Part shown: positions 53,596 to 61,663 of the stretch, in pieces
How the letters are laid out: each line of letters opens with the position of its first letter
Numbering within the stretch: the first letter of the stretch is position 1
Assembly: GCA_038321775.1 (NCBI GenBank)
Contig: JBBQFI010000012.1
Coordinates: 12,282 to 76,281, forward strand
Length of the DNA stretch: 64,000 bases
Direction: 5' to 3'
DNA from: JBBQFI01 sp038321775
Lineage (GTDB): Bacteria; Verrucomicrobiota; Verrucomicrobiia; Chthoniobacterales; UBA10450
Made by a program: the position numbers and the translations under genes
Notes under the pieces: generated by a model
What the model was told of the DNA's origin: nothing
Database searches by the model: none
Seen by the model: only the letters and a program-made list of their open reading frames with translations

Positions 53596-53961
53596 ATGGA
53601 CTTGTCTCTTAATAAGCTAAAGGAAGCAATCTCAATCCGTACACAAATTCAAACGTTGGAAAAGCGACTCGCTGGTGTCTTCGGAACCAGTAGTGGTGGT
53701 GGCGGCGGTTCTAGTTCGCGTTCTACTTCGTCAGGTGGCAGTGGTCGACGCAGAATGTCGGCTGCTACTCGCGCGAAACTTTCCGCAGCTGCGCGTGCAC
53801 GCTGGGCGAAACGTCGCGGCGGTCGCACTACGACTACTGCAGCTCCGGCTCCGGCTAAGAAATCGCAAAAGCGAGGTGGCTTGACCGCAGAAGGTCGGCG
53901 CAAACTCTCCGAAGCGATGAAAGCTCGTTGGGCCGCGCGTAGACGTGCGCAAAAGAAATAG
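53596..53961 (+). CDS. Lys/Arg-rich DNA-binding-like repeat protein
   Basis: 121 residues, very basic. A coiled-coil-like N-terminus (LNKLKEAISIRTQIQTLEKRL) is followed by a Gly/Ser linker and two copies of a basic motif: MSAATRAKLSAAARARWAKR near residues 54-73, and LTAEGRRKLSEAMKARWAAR near 95-115, joined by a Thr/Ala/Pro linker. The motif resembles the short NUMOD3-type or AT-hook-like DNA-binding segments. I expect a nucleoid-type or regulatory protein. The upstream 140 bp are AT-rich with repeated TTAGT-type words, consistent with a strong promoter. A long hairpin follows. Confidence 0.75.
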   Translation: MDLSLNKLKEAISIRTQIQTLEKRLAGVFGTSSGGGGGSSSRSTSSGGSGRRRMSAATRAKLSAAARARWAKRRGGRTTTTAAPAPAKKSQKRGGLTAEGRRKLSEAMKARWAARRRAQKK

Positions 53962-53991
53962 CTTCCTAGCTAGCGGTAGATTTCTAATTTC

Positions 53992-54031
53992 CAACCTACT
54001 CGCTCAGTCGATCGACTGGGCGAGTAGGTTG
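53992..54031. repeat. 40-bp near-perfect inverted repeat after the basic protein gene
   Basis: Two 20-base arms (53992-54011 and 54012-54031) complement each other with one G-U position and no loop. There is no T-run on either strand, so it resembles a protein-binding palindrome or an RNA 3-prime stabiliser more than an intrinsic terminator. Confidence 0.7.
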
Positions 54032-54089
54032 TGCCGTTAATCACTCTCTCGGTTCCGGCCGACCTGTCTCCCGCTGAACAGTGCTACTG

Positions 54090-55079
54090 TCAGCGGTTTA
54101 CCATCTGCATGGCAGCTTCCGGATAACGTAACCCAGCAGCGACGCCGTTCGGCGCAAGTTCGTCCAGGCGCACCAGGTCTTCGCTTGTTAGGCAAACATC
54201 AATCGCGCCGATATTTTCCCACAAATACTTTCGATGTTTGGTCCCAGGGATCGGGACAATGTCTTCACCTTGTGCCAACACCCACGCGAGAGCGAGCTGC
54301 GCTGCGGTACATCTTTTTTCCTGCGCTATTTCGCCTACGCGACGCACTAATTCGAGATTGCGCTGAAAGTTCGCGCCTTGAAAGCGCGGCGATTGGCGCC
54401 GGTAATCGTCCGCTGCCAAATCTTCGAAGCGTTTGATTTGTCCGGTGAGAAACCCACGGCCGAGAGGGCTGTAAGGAACAAAGCCAATGCCAAGCTCCCG
54501 GCATAACGCGAGAATACCTTCTTCGGGATCGCGCGACCAAAGTGAGTATTCAGATTGTAATGCCGTGATCGGATGCACCGCGTGCGCGCGCCTGATTGTT
54601 TCGGGGCCAGCTTCCGACAAACCAAGGTAGCGAACCTTTCCTTCGCGCACTAACTCAGCCATCGCGCCGACTGTTTCTTCAATTGGCGTGTCGGGATCGA
54701 CACGATGTTGGTAGTAGATGTCGATTACCTCGACATCGAGTCGGCGCAAACTCGCTTCGCAAGCTAGTCGAACATAGTCTGGCTTTCCGCTGATTCCGCG
54801 CGTGGCTGGATCTTTTGCATCGCGCACGATCCCAAACTTTGTCGCGAGAATTATTTCGCCGCGATGCCCTCTTAAGACGCGGCCGACCAGCTCTTCGTTG
54901 GTAAACGGCCCATACATGTCGGCCGTATCAAAGAAGGTAATCCCGAGATCAAGCGCGCGATGTAATGTTGCGATCGATTCTTCATCATCCCGGCCGCTAT
55001 AAAAATCGGACATGCCCATGCAGCCAAGTCCGAGCGCCGAAACTAACGGGCCACCACGTCCAAGTTTACGTTGTCGCAT
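54090..55079 (-). CDS. Aldo/keto reductase (AKR13-like)
   Basis: 329-residue reductase. Tetrad Asp51 and Tyr56 (FFDTADMYG), Lys81 (LATKFG), His125 (YYQHR). The family tail VPIPGTKHRKYLWENIGA binds NADP. It is similar to AKR13-type enzymes reducing small aldehydes. ATG at 55077-55079, 3 bp downstream of another aldo/keto reductase, so the two are co-transcribed. Confidence 0.9.
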   Translation of the reverse strand: MRQRKLGRGGPLVSALGLGCMGMSDFYSGRDDEESIATLHRALDLGITFFDTADMYGPFTNEELVGRVLRGHRGEIILATKFGIVRDAKDPATRGISGKPDYVRLACEASLRRLDVEVIDIYYQHRVDPDTPIEETVGAMAELVREGKVRYLGLSEAGPETIRRAHAVHPITALQSEYSLWSRDPEEGILALCRELGIGFVPYSPLGRGFLTGQIKRFEDLAADDYRRQSPRFQGANFQRNLELVRRVGEIAQEKRCTAAQLALAWVLAQGEDIVPIPGTKHRKYLWENIGAIDVCLTSEDLVRLDELAPNGVAAGLRYPEAAMQMVNR

Positions 55080-55082
55080 AAA

Positions 55083-55988
55083 TTAAGTTTGGCCGATCCA
55101 TGTGCGTGGCGCTACGTCGCACCATCGCTCGCGGATTTCATCAAAAGTTTCCTTGCTCAACGCACCGGATGCGAGAAGGGCCGCATTTTGTTTCCAGCGT
55201 TCAGGCTTCGTCGTTCCAACAATCGCGAGATGCACTCCAGGAACATGCAAAGTGAAACGCAATGCGACTGAGACCGCCTTGTCCAGGTTGGTGGTGCGCA
55301 AGAAGGAATAATTGAGCTTTCGCAATCGCGCCCAGTACTCCTGATGATAACTACTTGAAGGTTTGTGCGTAGTTTTCCATGCCGCATTCGCAATTGGTCG
55401 TTTCGCGATCACTCCCATTCCGTGCTTTCGCGCCAGAGGTAGCACACGCTCGATCGCTTCCTGGTCGGCGATGTTGATGGATGTTTGTAATGAATCGAAT
55501 GCGCCGGATTCGACGGCGTAATGCGCGGCATGTCCGTCTCCACTGTAGCCGATGTAACGCGTGTAACCCCGATCGCGCGCCGTCTGCAATGCAGTAATTG
55601 CGTCGCCTTTCCGCAGCACTTTCTCCTCACAGCTGTGCAAATGCACGATGTCGAGATGATCGGTTTGTAGTCGGCGCAAACTACGTTGGATACTTTCCAG
55701 GATGGAATCCTGCGTCCAGTTAGCTGCGCTTTCAATGCCGTGAGGATGGCCGCACTTCGTGAAAAGATAGTAATCGTCGCGGCGATCACTCACCGCGCGG
55801 CCGATCATTTCCTCGCTGTTGCAGTAACACTCCGCGGTATCGATGACGTTCAAACCCGCGTCGAGCGCGTTGTGCAACAAGGTATCGACCGTTTCTTGTT
55901 CGGCTTTCTCGTAACCGATTTCCGACGCGCCAAAACCGAGAACGGAAACGCGCATGTCTGTTTTCCCGAACTGCCGCGTTTCCATCAA
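55083..55988 (-). CDS. Aldo/keto reductase, second family member
   Basis: 301-residue reductase of a different subgroup. Asp50 and Tyr55 are seen in VIDTAECYCNSEE, Lys78 in FTKCG, and the catalytic His in VHLHS. The closing VHLAIVGTTKPERWKQNA is the cofactor region. ATG 55986-55988 or the adjacent second ATG at 55983-55985. First gene of the pair with 54090-55079. Substrate unknown. Confidence 0.88.
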   Translation of the reverse strand: MMETRQFGKTDMRVSVLGFGASEIGYEKAEQETVDTLLHNALDAGLNVIDTAECYCNSEEMIGRAVSDRRDDYYLFTKCGHPHGIESAANWTQDSILESIQRSLRRLQTDHLDIVHLHSCEEKVLRKGDAITALQTARDRGYTRYIGYSGDGHAAHYAVESGAFDSLQTSINIADQEAIERVLPLARKHGMGVIAKRPIANAAWKTTHKPSSSYHQEYWARLRKLNYSFLRTTNLDKAVSVALRFTLHVPGVHLAIVGTTKPERWKQNAALLASGALSKETFDEIRERWCDVAPRTWIGQT

Positions 55989-56055
55989 GATATTGTAGGG
56001 CGTTTCTGTGAAACGCCAATGTGGGAATGGCGCCTAAGACACGCGCGCTAATAAT

Positions 56056-56172
56056 GCTTGTCATCCCGAGCGCAGCGAGGGACCTCCCGAATTAGTGTTG
56101 CGTTCGCTGCAAGTGAAACGCAGCACCTCTGCGGATTTCGTGAGGTTCTTCGCTTCGCTCAGAATGACAAGC
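56056..56172. repeat. Dispersed palindromic repeat, copy 2, overlapping the purM end
   Basis: A 117-bp element with imperfect 36-base inverted arms starting GCTTGTCATCCCGAGCGCAG and ending CGCTCAGAATGACAAGC. It belongs to the same family as copy 1 at 34897-34987. On the minus strand its right arm supplies the last four codons (Arg-Leu-Ser-Phe) and the TGA stop of purM. Confidence 0.82.
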
Positions 56173-57172
56173 GAGTAAGGCCGCGACCTTTTTCGATTCG
56201 TCCGATTACTTTTGCTTTGAGTTGTTGCGCCACTGCTTTCGCATCTTTCGGCGCAACGATCGCGACCATGCCGATTCCCATGTTAAACACCTGAAACATT
56301 TCGGCGCGATCGATCTTTCCGTTTTGTTGCAGCAGTTGGAAAATTTTCGGCACAGGCCAGCTCTTCGTATCGATGATCGCATTGCAATTTTTCGGCAGAA
56401 CACGCGGAAGGTTGTCGACCAGTCCGCCGCCTGTGATGTGTGCCAGGCCTTTGAGTTTTGACCGCGAAAGTTTTGCGAGCAACGGCTGATAGTTTTTGTG
56501 GGTGCGCAACAGTTCATCGCCAATTGAAGTCGTTAGGCCAGTGACACGCGAGTTTGGCTTTAGCCGCATCTTTTCGAAAAGAATCCTGCGCGCGAGCGAG
56601 TAACCATTCGTGTGCAACCCGTTCGATGCCAGACCGAGCACAATGTCTCCCGGTTTTATTTTTCGGCCGTCGATCATTTGCGAACGATCGACAACACCAA
56701 CAATGCAACCCGCCAGATCGTATTCACCTTTGCGATACATTCCAGGCATCTGCGCGGTTTCGCCGCCGATCAGCGCACAACCCGCCGCGCGACAGGCTTT
56801 CGTGAATCCACGTAAGAGCTGACCGAAAACCTGCGGTTCCAACTTTTCGGCACCGATGTAATCAAGAAAAAAAAGCGGACGCGCGCCAAGAACAGCGATG
56901 TCGTTTACGCAATGGTTCACGAGATCCGCGCCGACCGTGTCATGTCGGTTAGTGGCGAATGCGATTTTCAGTTTGGTTCCCACGCCATCGACGCTCGCGA
57001 CCAGGACGGGCTCGCGCATGCCGGAAAAATTCGGCGCGAACAATCCGCCGAAGCCGCCAATTATCCCGAGCACTTCGGGTCCGTGCGTTTGCCTAACGAG
57101 TTGTTGGATCCTGCTTTTTAGGCGATTGCCCAGATCGACGTCGACGCCGGCGCGGGCATAAGCTTTTTTCAT
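56159..57172 (-). CDS. purM: Phosphoribosylformylglycinamidine cyclo-ligase (AIR synthetase)
   Basis: Fifth step of purine synthesis: ATP-dependent closure of the imidazole ring. 337 residues. The start MKKAYARAGVDVDLGNRLK, GGFGGLFAP, VASVDGVGTKLKIA, CALIGGETAQMPGMY and HITGGGLVDNLPR are all conserved PurM blocks. ATG at 57170-57172. It follows purF by 64 bp containing two hairpins, and its final residues are encoded by a dispersed repeat, so the native C-terminus may have been altered slightly. Confidence 0.96.
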   Translation of the reverse strand: MKKAYARAGVDVDLGNRLKSRIQQLVRQTHGPEVLGIIGGFGGLFAPNFSGMREPVLVASVDGVGTKLKIAFATNRHDTVGADLVNHCVNDIAVLGARPLFFLDYIGAEKLEPQVFGQLLRGFTKACRAAGCALIGGETAQMPGMYRKGEYDLAGCIVGVVDRSQMIDGRKIKPGDIVLGLASNGLHTNGYSLARRILFEKMRLKPNSRVTGLTTSIGDELLRTHKNYQPLLAKLSRSKLKGLAHITGGGLVDNLPRVLPKNCNAIIDTKSWPVPKIFQLLQQNGKIDRAEMFQVFNMGIGMVAIVAPKDAKAVAQQLKAKVIGRIEKGRGLTRLSF

Positions 57173-57174
57173 AG

Positions 57175-57234
57175 TGGAGGGACGCGCGCTGTCGCGTCCC
57201 TAAAATTTTGGACATGACGGCGCATGTCCCTCCA
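57175..57234. repeat. Compound inverted repeat in the purF-purM gap
   Basis: The 64-bp gap holds two small stems, GGGACGCG/CGCGTCCC (57179-57186 with 57193-57200) and GGACATG/CATGTCC (57210-57216 with 57223-57229), within outer arms TGGAGGGA (57175-57182) and TCCCTCCA (57226-57233). It takes the place where a ribosome-binding site for purM would be expected on the minus strand, and could fold before translation of purM. It may be a mobile mini-repeat. Confidence 0.6.
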
Positions 57235-57236
57235 AT

Positions 57237-58700
57237 TCATTTCAGGTCGGCAAAAAGCGTAGGATGCGCACCATCTGTTGCCAACGCTTTGGCACGTGCC
57301 TCACGTTTTTCCATGATGAACTTATCGAGCGCAGGATCAACGGGGAGGGGATAATTGCCGGTGAAACAGGCGAGACAAAATTCGTTCACCGGCTTTCCCG
57401 TTGCGCGCACCATTCCTTCGACGTCGAGGTAACCAAGACTGTCGACGCCAAGATATTCGCAGATTTGTTCCATCGGGAGCTGATTCGCGATCAGTTTTTC
57501 CGGATCGGGAAAATCGATGCCGTAGTGACAGGCGAAACGGTGCGGCGGACAGCTTACGCGCATGTGCACCTCTTTCGCGCCGGCTTCGCGCAGATTTACG
57601 ACACGCGCCCGCGCGGTTGTTCCGCGAACAATCGAATCGTCCACGACAACGACGCGTTTTCCTTCCACCGCTTCTTTGATCAAGTTCAGTTTCACGCGAA
57701 CATCGAAATCGCGGATGAGCTGGCTCGGTTGCAAAAACGTGCGGCCAATGTAGTGATTGCGCACAAAGGCGTGTTCGAAGGGAATATTCAGTTCGTGCGC
57801 AAAACCAAGCGCAGCATAGTTCCCGGAATCGGGCACTGGCACCACAATGTCGGCCTCGACAGGAAACTTGCGCGCAAGTTCGCGGCCCATTTCCGTCCGC
57901 ACTTTTGCGACATTGACCCCGCCAATGATGCTGTCGGGCCGCGCAAAATAAACATACTCGAACATGCAGAAGGCATGTTGCTCGTCGCGAAATGGCCATT
58001 CCGAGCGAATGCCGTCCTCACTAATAATGAGCACTTCGCCCGGTTCCACTTCGCGAATGAATTCGGCGTGGATCAAATCGAACGCGCAGGTTTCTGATGC
58101 GAGAACGTACGCGCCATCGAGTTTGCCGAGCGCGAGCGGTCGGAAACCAAATGGATCGCGCACGCCGATGATTTCGCGTTCGCTCATGATAATGAGCGAG
58201 AACGCGCCTTCGATCCGTCTCAGTGCACTCAGCACGCTCGCGCCATTGTCAGCGGGGCGTGCGAGAAGATGCAGGATAATTTCGCTGTCAGCCGTCGTCT
58301 GAAAGATTGAACCCTTGCGTTCCAACTCATCGCGCAAGACATCGGCGTTAATAAGATTTCCGTTGTGCGCAATGGCCATTTGCCCGCGGAAGCAATCGAC
58401 AACGAATGGTTGCGCGTTTTTAATTGTGCTCGATCCCGTCGTCGAATAGCGCACGTGTCCAAGCGCGCGCGTGCCCTTTAACTTTTCCAGTTCCTGCTGA
58501 CCGAAAACCTGCGAGACGAGTCCCATGTCGCGATGGAGTTGAAAAGTTGAGCCCGGCCCCGTGTTCGTGACGATGCCCGCGCTTTCCTGCCCGCGATGTT
58601 GGAGCGCGAAAAGTCCGTAGTACGTGAGCACCGCGGCGTTCGGGTGACCGAAAACCGCGAAGATGCCGCATTCATGCCGCGGATAGGGGGATGCGTTCAC
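57237..58700 (-). CDS. purF: Amidophosphoribosyltransferase
   Basis: First committed enzyme of purine synthesis, transferring glutamine amide to PRPP. 487 residues. A ten-residue propeptide precedes nucleophile Cys11 in ECGIFAVFG. The PRPP site is VVVVDDSIVRGTTARARVV near residue 355. Cysteines in CMFEYVYFARPDS, FACHYGIDFP and FCLACFTG match the 4Fe-4S ligands of the Bacillus-type enzyme, so an oxygen-sensitive cluster form is expected. It is the middle gene of purL-purF-purM; the gap to purL is 6 bp. Confidence 0.96.
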   Translation of the reverse strand: MNASPYPRHECGIFAVFGHPNAAVLTYYGLFALQHRGQESAGIVTNTGPGSTFQLHRDMGLVSQVFGQQELEKLKGTRALGHVRYSTTGSSTIKNAQPFVVDCFRGQMAIAHNGNLINADVLRDELERKGSIFQTTADSEIILHLLARPADNGASVLSALRRIEGAFSLIIMSEREIIGVRDPFGFRPLALGKLDGAYVLASETCAFDLIHAEFIREVEPGEVLIISEDGIRSEWPFRDEQHAFCMFEYVYFARPDSIIGGVNVAKVRTEMGRELARKFPVEADIVVPVPDSGNYAALGFAHELNIPFEHAFVRNHYIGRTFLQPSQLIRDFDVRVKLNLIKEAVEGKRVVVVDDSIVRGTTARARVVNLREAGAKEVHMRVSCPPHRFACHYGIDFPDPEKLIANQLPMEQICEYLGVDSLGYLDVEGMVRATGKPVNEFCLACFTGNYPLPVDPALDKFIMEKREARAKALATDGAHPTLFADLK

Positions 58701-58706
58701 GGCGTA

Positions 58707-60968
58707 TTATACCGGTTCCGTTGCACGCTGCGAATCCTCGATGGCATTTCGAATCGAATTAAACCAATCGTCATACAATTCTGCAATCGGCCAGGACAAT
58801 ACTTGTCCGTTTGTTTTGATCGAAAGATTGTCACCACCGGTGCGGCCGATAGAGCGAAACGGCACCTGGCATTTCTCGAGTAAATCTTTTGCTTCATCAA
58901 AATTTTCAGGTGTAACGGAGATCACTATGCGTGATTGCGCTTCATTGAAGAGCAACTGATCCATGCGCAAGGAGGTTTGTTCAAGATCGATTTCTGCGCC
59001 TAACGAGTGATCGGGGTTGAAGCACGATTCGGCGAGCGCGACAGCCAGGCCGCCCTCCGAGCAATCGTGCGCGCTCTTCACCAATCCGGAACGGATGAGC
59101 TCGCGCGTCGCATTTTGAATAGCCAGCTCGCGCTCGAGATCCAGACGCGGTGGCAATCCTTCCTTTCGTCCATGACACACCTTTAGGAAATGTGATGCAC
59201 CGAGCTCGTCGCCGAGTTCACCCATGAGAATGATTTCGTCGCCCGCCCCTTTAAAAAACTGCGTCGTGATATCGCGTTCCTCATCAATAAGGCCAACCAT
59301 CGCGATTGTCGGCGTGGGATCGACGGCACCGGCCGGGCTCTCATTATATAAAGAGACATTGCCGCCAATCACCGGCGTGCCGAACGCGCGACACGCTTCG
59401 GCCGCGCCTTCGACCGCTTCGCGAAGTTGCCAGAAAATTTCCGGCTTGTAGGGATTTCCGAAATTCAAATTGTCGGTGACAGCGAGCGGTTTCGCGCCGG
59501 AGCAGGTGAGATTTCGCGCCGCTTCGGCCACCGCGATGCGCGCCCCTTCGCGCGGATCGAGTCGACAAAAAAGCGGATTACAATCGGTTGTCGCGGCCAG
59601 AATTTTATTCGCCTCGCGCACGCGAAAGACGGCGGCATCCGATCCCGGCCAGACGACCGTGCCTGTGCGCACCATGTGATCGAACTGCCGATAAACCCAG
59701 TTCTTCGAAGCGATCGACGGAGCGCGCAGCAGTTCTCTGAGCGACTCGTGATTGTCGATTTCCGGAACAGCGGAAAGATCGAGGCGCAGAATTTTCGCAG
59801 GCGCTTTCGCTTCGCGGGAATAAAGCGGCGCTTCGTCCGCCAAAGGTTTTGCCGGAATTTCCGCTGCGATCGTTCCGTTGTTTCGCACACGCATCATGCC
59901 ATCGTCCGTGACGTGGCCGATTTCGGCACATGTCACATCCCATTTTGCAAAAGTTTGCCTAACGACATCTTCTTTTCCGTGCTTGGCGATGATGAGCATT
60001 CGTTCCTGCGATTCACTCAGCAGAATTTCGTAAGGGGTCATGCCGGGTTCGCGCTTGGGAACTTTTGCCAGATCGATTTCGATTCCGGTGCCGCCACGGC
60101 TGGCCGTCTCGCACGTAGAACACGTGAGCCCGGCCGCCCCCATGTCTTGAATTCCGGCGACCGCGTCGGATGCAAGCAATTCGAGACACGCTTCGAGCAA
60201 GAGTTTCTCCTTGAATGGATCGCCTACCTGCACTGCCGGACGATCCTCGCGAGATTCTTCAGTTAATTCACGCGAAGCGAAGGCCGCACCCGCCAAACCA
60301 TCACGGCCTGTCTCGGCGCCGACATAAAAAACCGGGTTACCAACGCCGCGTGCCGCTCCACGCGCCAGCTGCTCGTGTCGCAGAACCCCAAGACAAAAAA
60401 CATTCACCAGCGGATTGCCTTCGAAACTTTTGTCGAAATAAATTTCCCCGCCAATCGTCGGCACGCCGATGCAATTTCCGTAATGCGCGATGCCGGCTAC
60501 GACGCCCGCAAAGAGGCGCCGATTCAATTTCATTTGCGCTTCGTCCGCACCGCAGACGATTGGGCCGAAGCGGAGCGAATTCAGTAAAAATTCCGGGCGC
60601 GCCCCCATCGTAAAAATGTCGCGAATGATTCCACCAACTCCGGTCGCAGCGCCTTGAAACGGCTCGATCGCGCTTGGGTGGTTGTGACTTTCGATTTTGA
60701 ACGCGATGGCCCAGCCGTCGCCGATATCGACCACGCCCGCATTTTCTTCGCCGGCTTTCACGAGAATGTTTGGGCCCGTTGTCGGAAATTTTTTCAGTTC
60801 TCGCCGCGAATTTTTGTAGGAACAATGCTCGCTCCACATCACCGAAAAAATCCCGAGCTCGGTAAAATTCGGTTCGCGTCCCAGAATTTTTTTAATGCGC
60901 TCGAACTCTTCCGGGCTGAGGCCGTGCTTGCTTACTACTTCGGCTGTGACTTCAGGTTCCGCGGTCAT
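58707..60968 (-). CDS. purL: Phosphoribosylformylglycinamidine synthase subunit PurL
   Basis: ATP-dependent synthase subunit that makes FGAM. 753 residues, the size of the small PurL that works with PurS and PurQ, which are not seen here. Motifs: MWSEHCSYKNSR near the start, HNHPSAIEPFQGAATGVGGI, GLTCSTCE, and KSAHDCSEGGLAVALAE. ATG at 60966-60968. First gene of the purine operon. It contains two CCTAACGA words. Confidence 0.96.
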   Translation of the reverse strand: MTAEPEVTAEVVSKHGLSPEEFERIKKILGREPNFTELGIFSVMWSEHCSYKNSRRELKKFPTTGPNILVKAGEENAGVVDIGDGWAIAFKIESHNHPSAIEPFQGAATGVGGIIRDIFTMGARPEFLLNSLRFGPIVCGADEAQMKLNRRLFAGVVAGIAHYGNCIGVPTIGGEIYFDKSFEGNPLVNVFCLGVLRHEQLARGAARGVGNPVFYVGAETGRDGLAGAAFASRELTEESREDRPAVQVGDPFKEKLLLEACLELLASDAVAGIQDMGAAGLTCSTCETASRGGTGIEIDLAKVPKREPGMTPYEILLSESQERMLIIAKHGKEDVVRQTFAKWDVTCAEIGHVTDDGMMRVRNNGTIAAEIPAKPLADEAPLYSREAKAPAKILRLDLSAVPEIDNHESLRELLRAPSIASKNWVYRQFDHMVRTGTVVWPGSDAAVFRVREANKILAATTDCNPLFCRLDPREGARIAVAEAARNLTCSGAKPLAVTDNLNFGNPYKPEIFWQLREAVEGAAEACRAFGTPVIGGNVSLYNESPAGAVDPTPTIAMVGLIDEERDITTQFFKGAGDEIILMGELGDELGASHFLKVCHGRKEGLPPRLDLERELAIQNATRELIRSGLVKSAHDCSEGGLAVALAESCFNPDHSLGAEIDLEQTSLRMDQLLFNEAQSRIVISVTPENFDEAKDLLEKCQVPFRSIGRTGGDNLSIKTNGQVLSWPIAELYDDWFNSIRNAIEDSQRATEPV

Positions 60969-61102
60969 CGATTGCGCACGTTAACTGATGTATACTTCTA
61001 CTCAAATTGGTACGTCCGAATGCTTTTCCAGCCGACGATTTAATTGCCTGCCCGCGACTGCGACGCGAGTTTCTGGTCGAAGAAGAGCGCTAAGTATTTG
61101 TG

Positions 61103-61618
61103 ATGGATAAAATAAATCTGGCCACCATAGCGAACATCGCCACGGCCCTGACTGTTCTGACAGGCGTTGTTTTCGGTTTGGTTGAAGCGCACCGAGCACG
61201 GCGAGCCCGCCAGGAACGCGCTGCGTTTGCGGCGGTGCAGGCGATTCTCACGCCGGAATGGATTCGATCGATGATTGTCGTCCATGGCATTCCTGATGAA
61301 TCGACCGTGTCCGCAATCGAATCGGACGCACGCGTCTTGGATGCTGCGCATGCCGTTGGAATAATCCTGGAAGGATTGGGATATTCCGTTTATGCGCGGA
61401 TTGTTCCGTTGCAGGTTGTGGCAGATCTCGTGGGAGGCACAGTCCGTCTGGCGTGGCGAAAGCTGCAACCGTATGTCGAGGAGGAGCGCCGTCGCAGCGG
61501 TTCGCAAAAAACTTTTGAATGGTTCCAATGGTTGGCTGCACAGTTGGAGCGGCATTCGCCCGGGAAAACTACTCTGCAAACGGGCGCGTACGAGGCCTAC
61601 CGTAATTGGCAACCGTAG
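61103..61618 (+). CDS. Single-pass membrane hypothetical protein
   Basis: 171 residues from ATG 61103 (a GTG three bases earlier is possible). One N-terminal transmembrane helix (about 8-27, ending in GLVEAHRARRAR) is followed by a soluble helical region. It resembles the DUF4760-like set of unknown membrane proteins (a domain near ILTPEWIRSM). The gene is divergent from purL with 134 bp between starts. Function unknown. Confidence 0.6.
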   Translation: MDKINLATIANIATALTVLTGVVFGLVEAHRARRARQERAAFAAVQAILTPEWIRSMIVVHGIPDESTVSAIESDARVLDAAHAVGIILEGLGYSVYARIVPLQVVADLVGGTVRLAWRKLQPYVEEERRRSGSQKTFEWFQWLAAQLERHSPGKTTLQTGAYEAYRNWQP

Positions 61619-61663
61619 GACCGCGACGTTTGCGTTTCGGCACCAAATCGGAGAACGTTCGCG

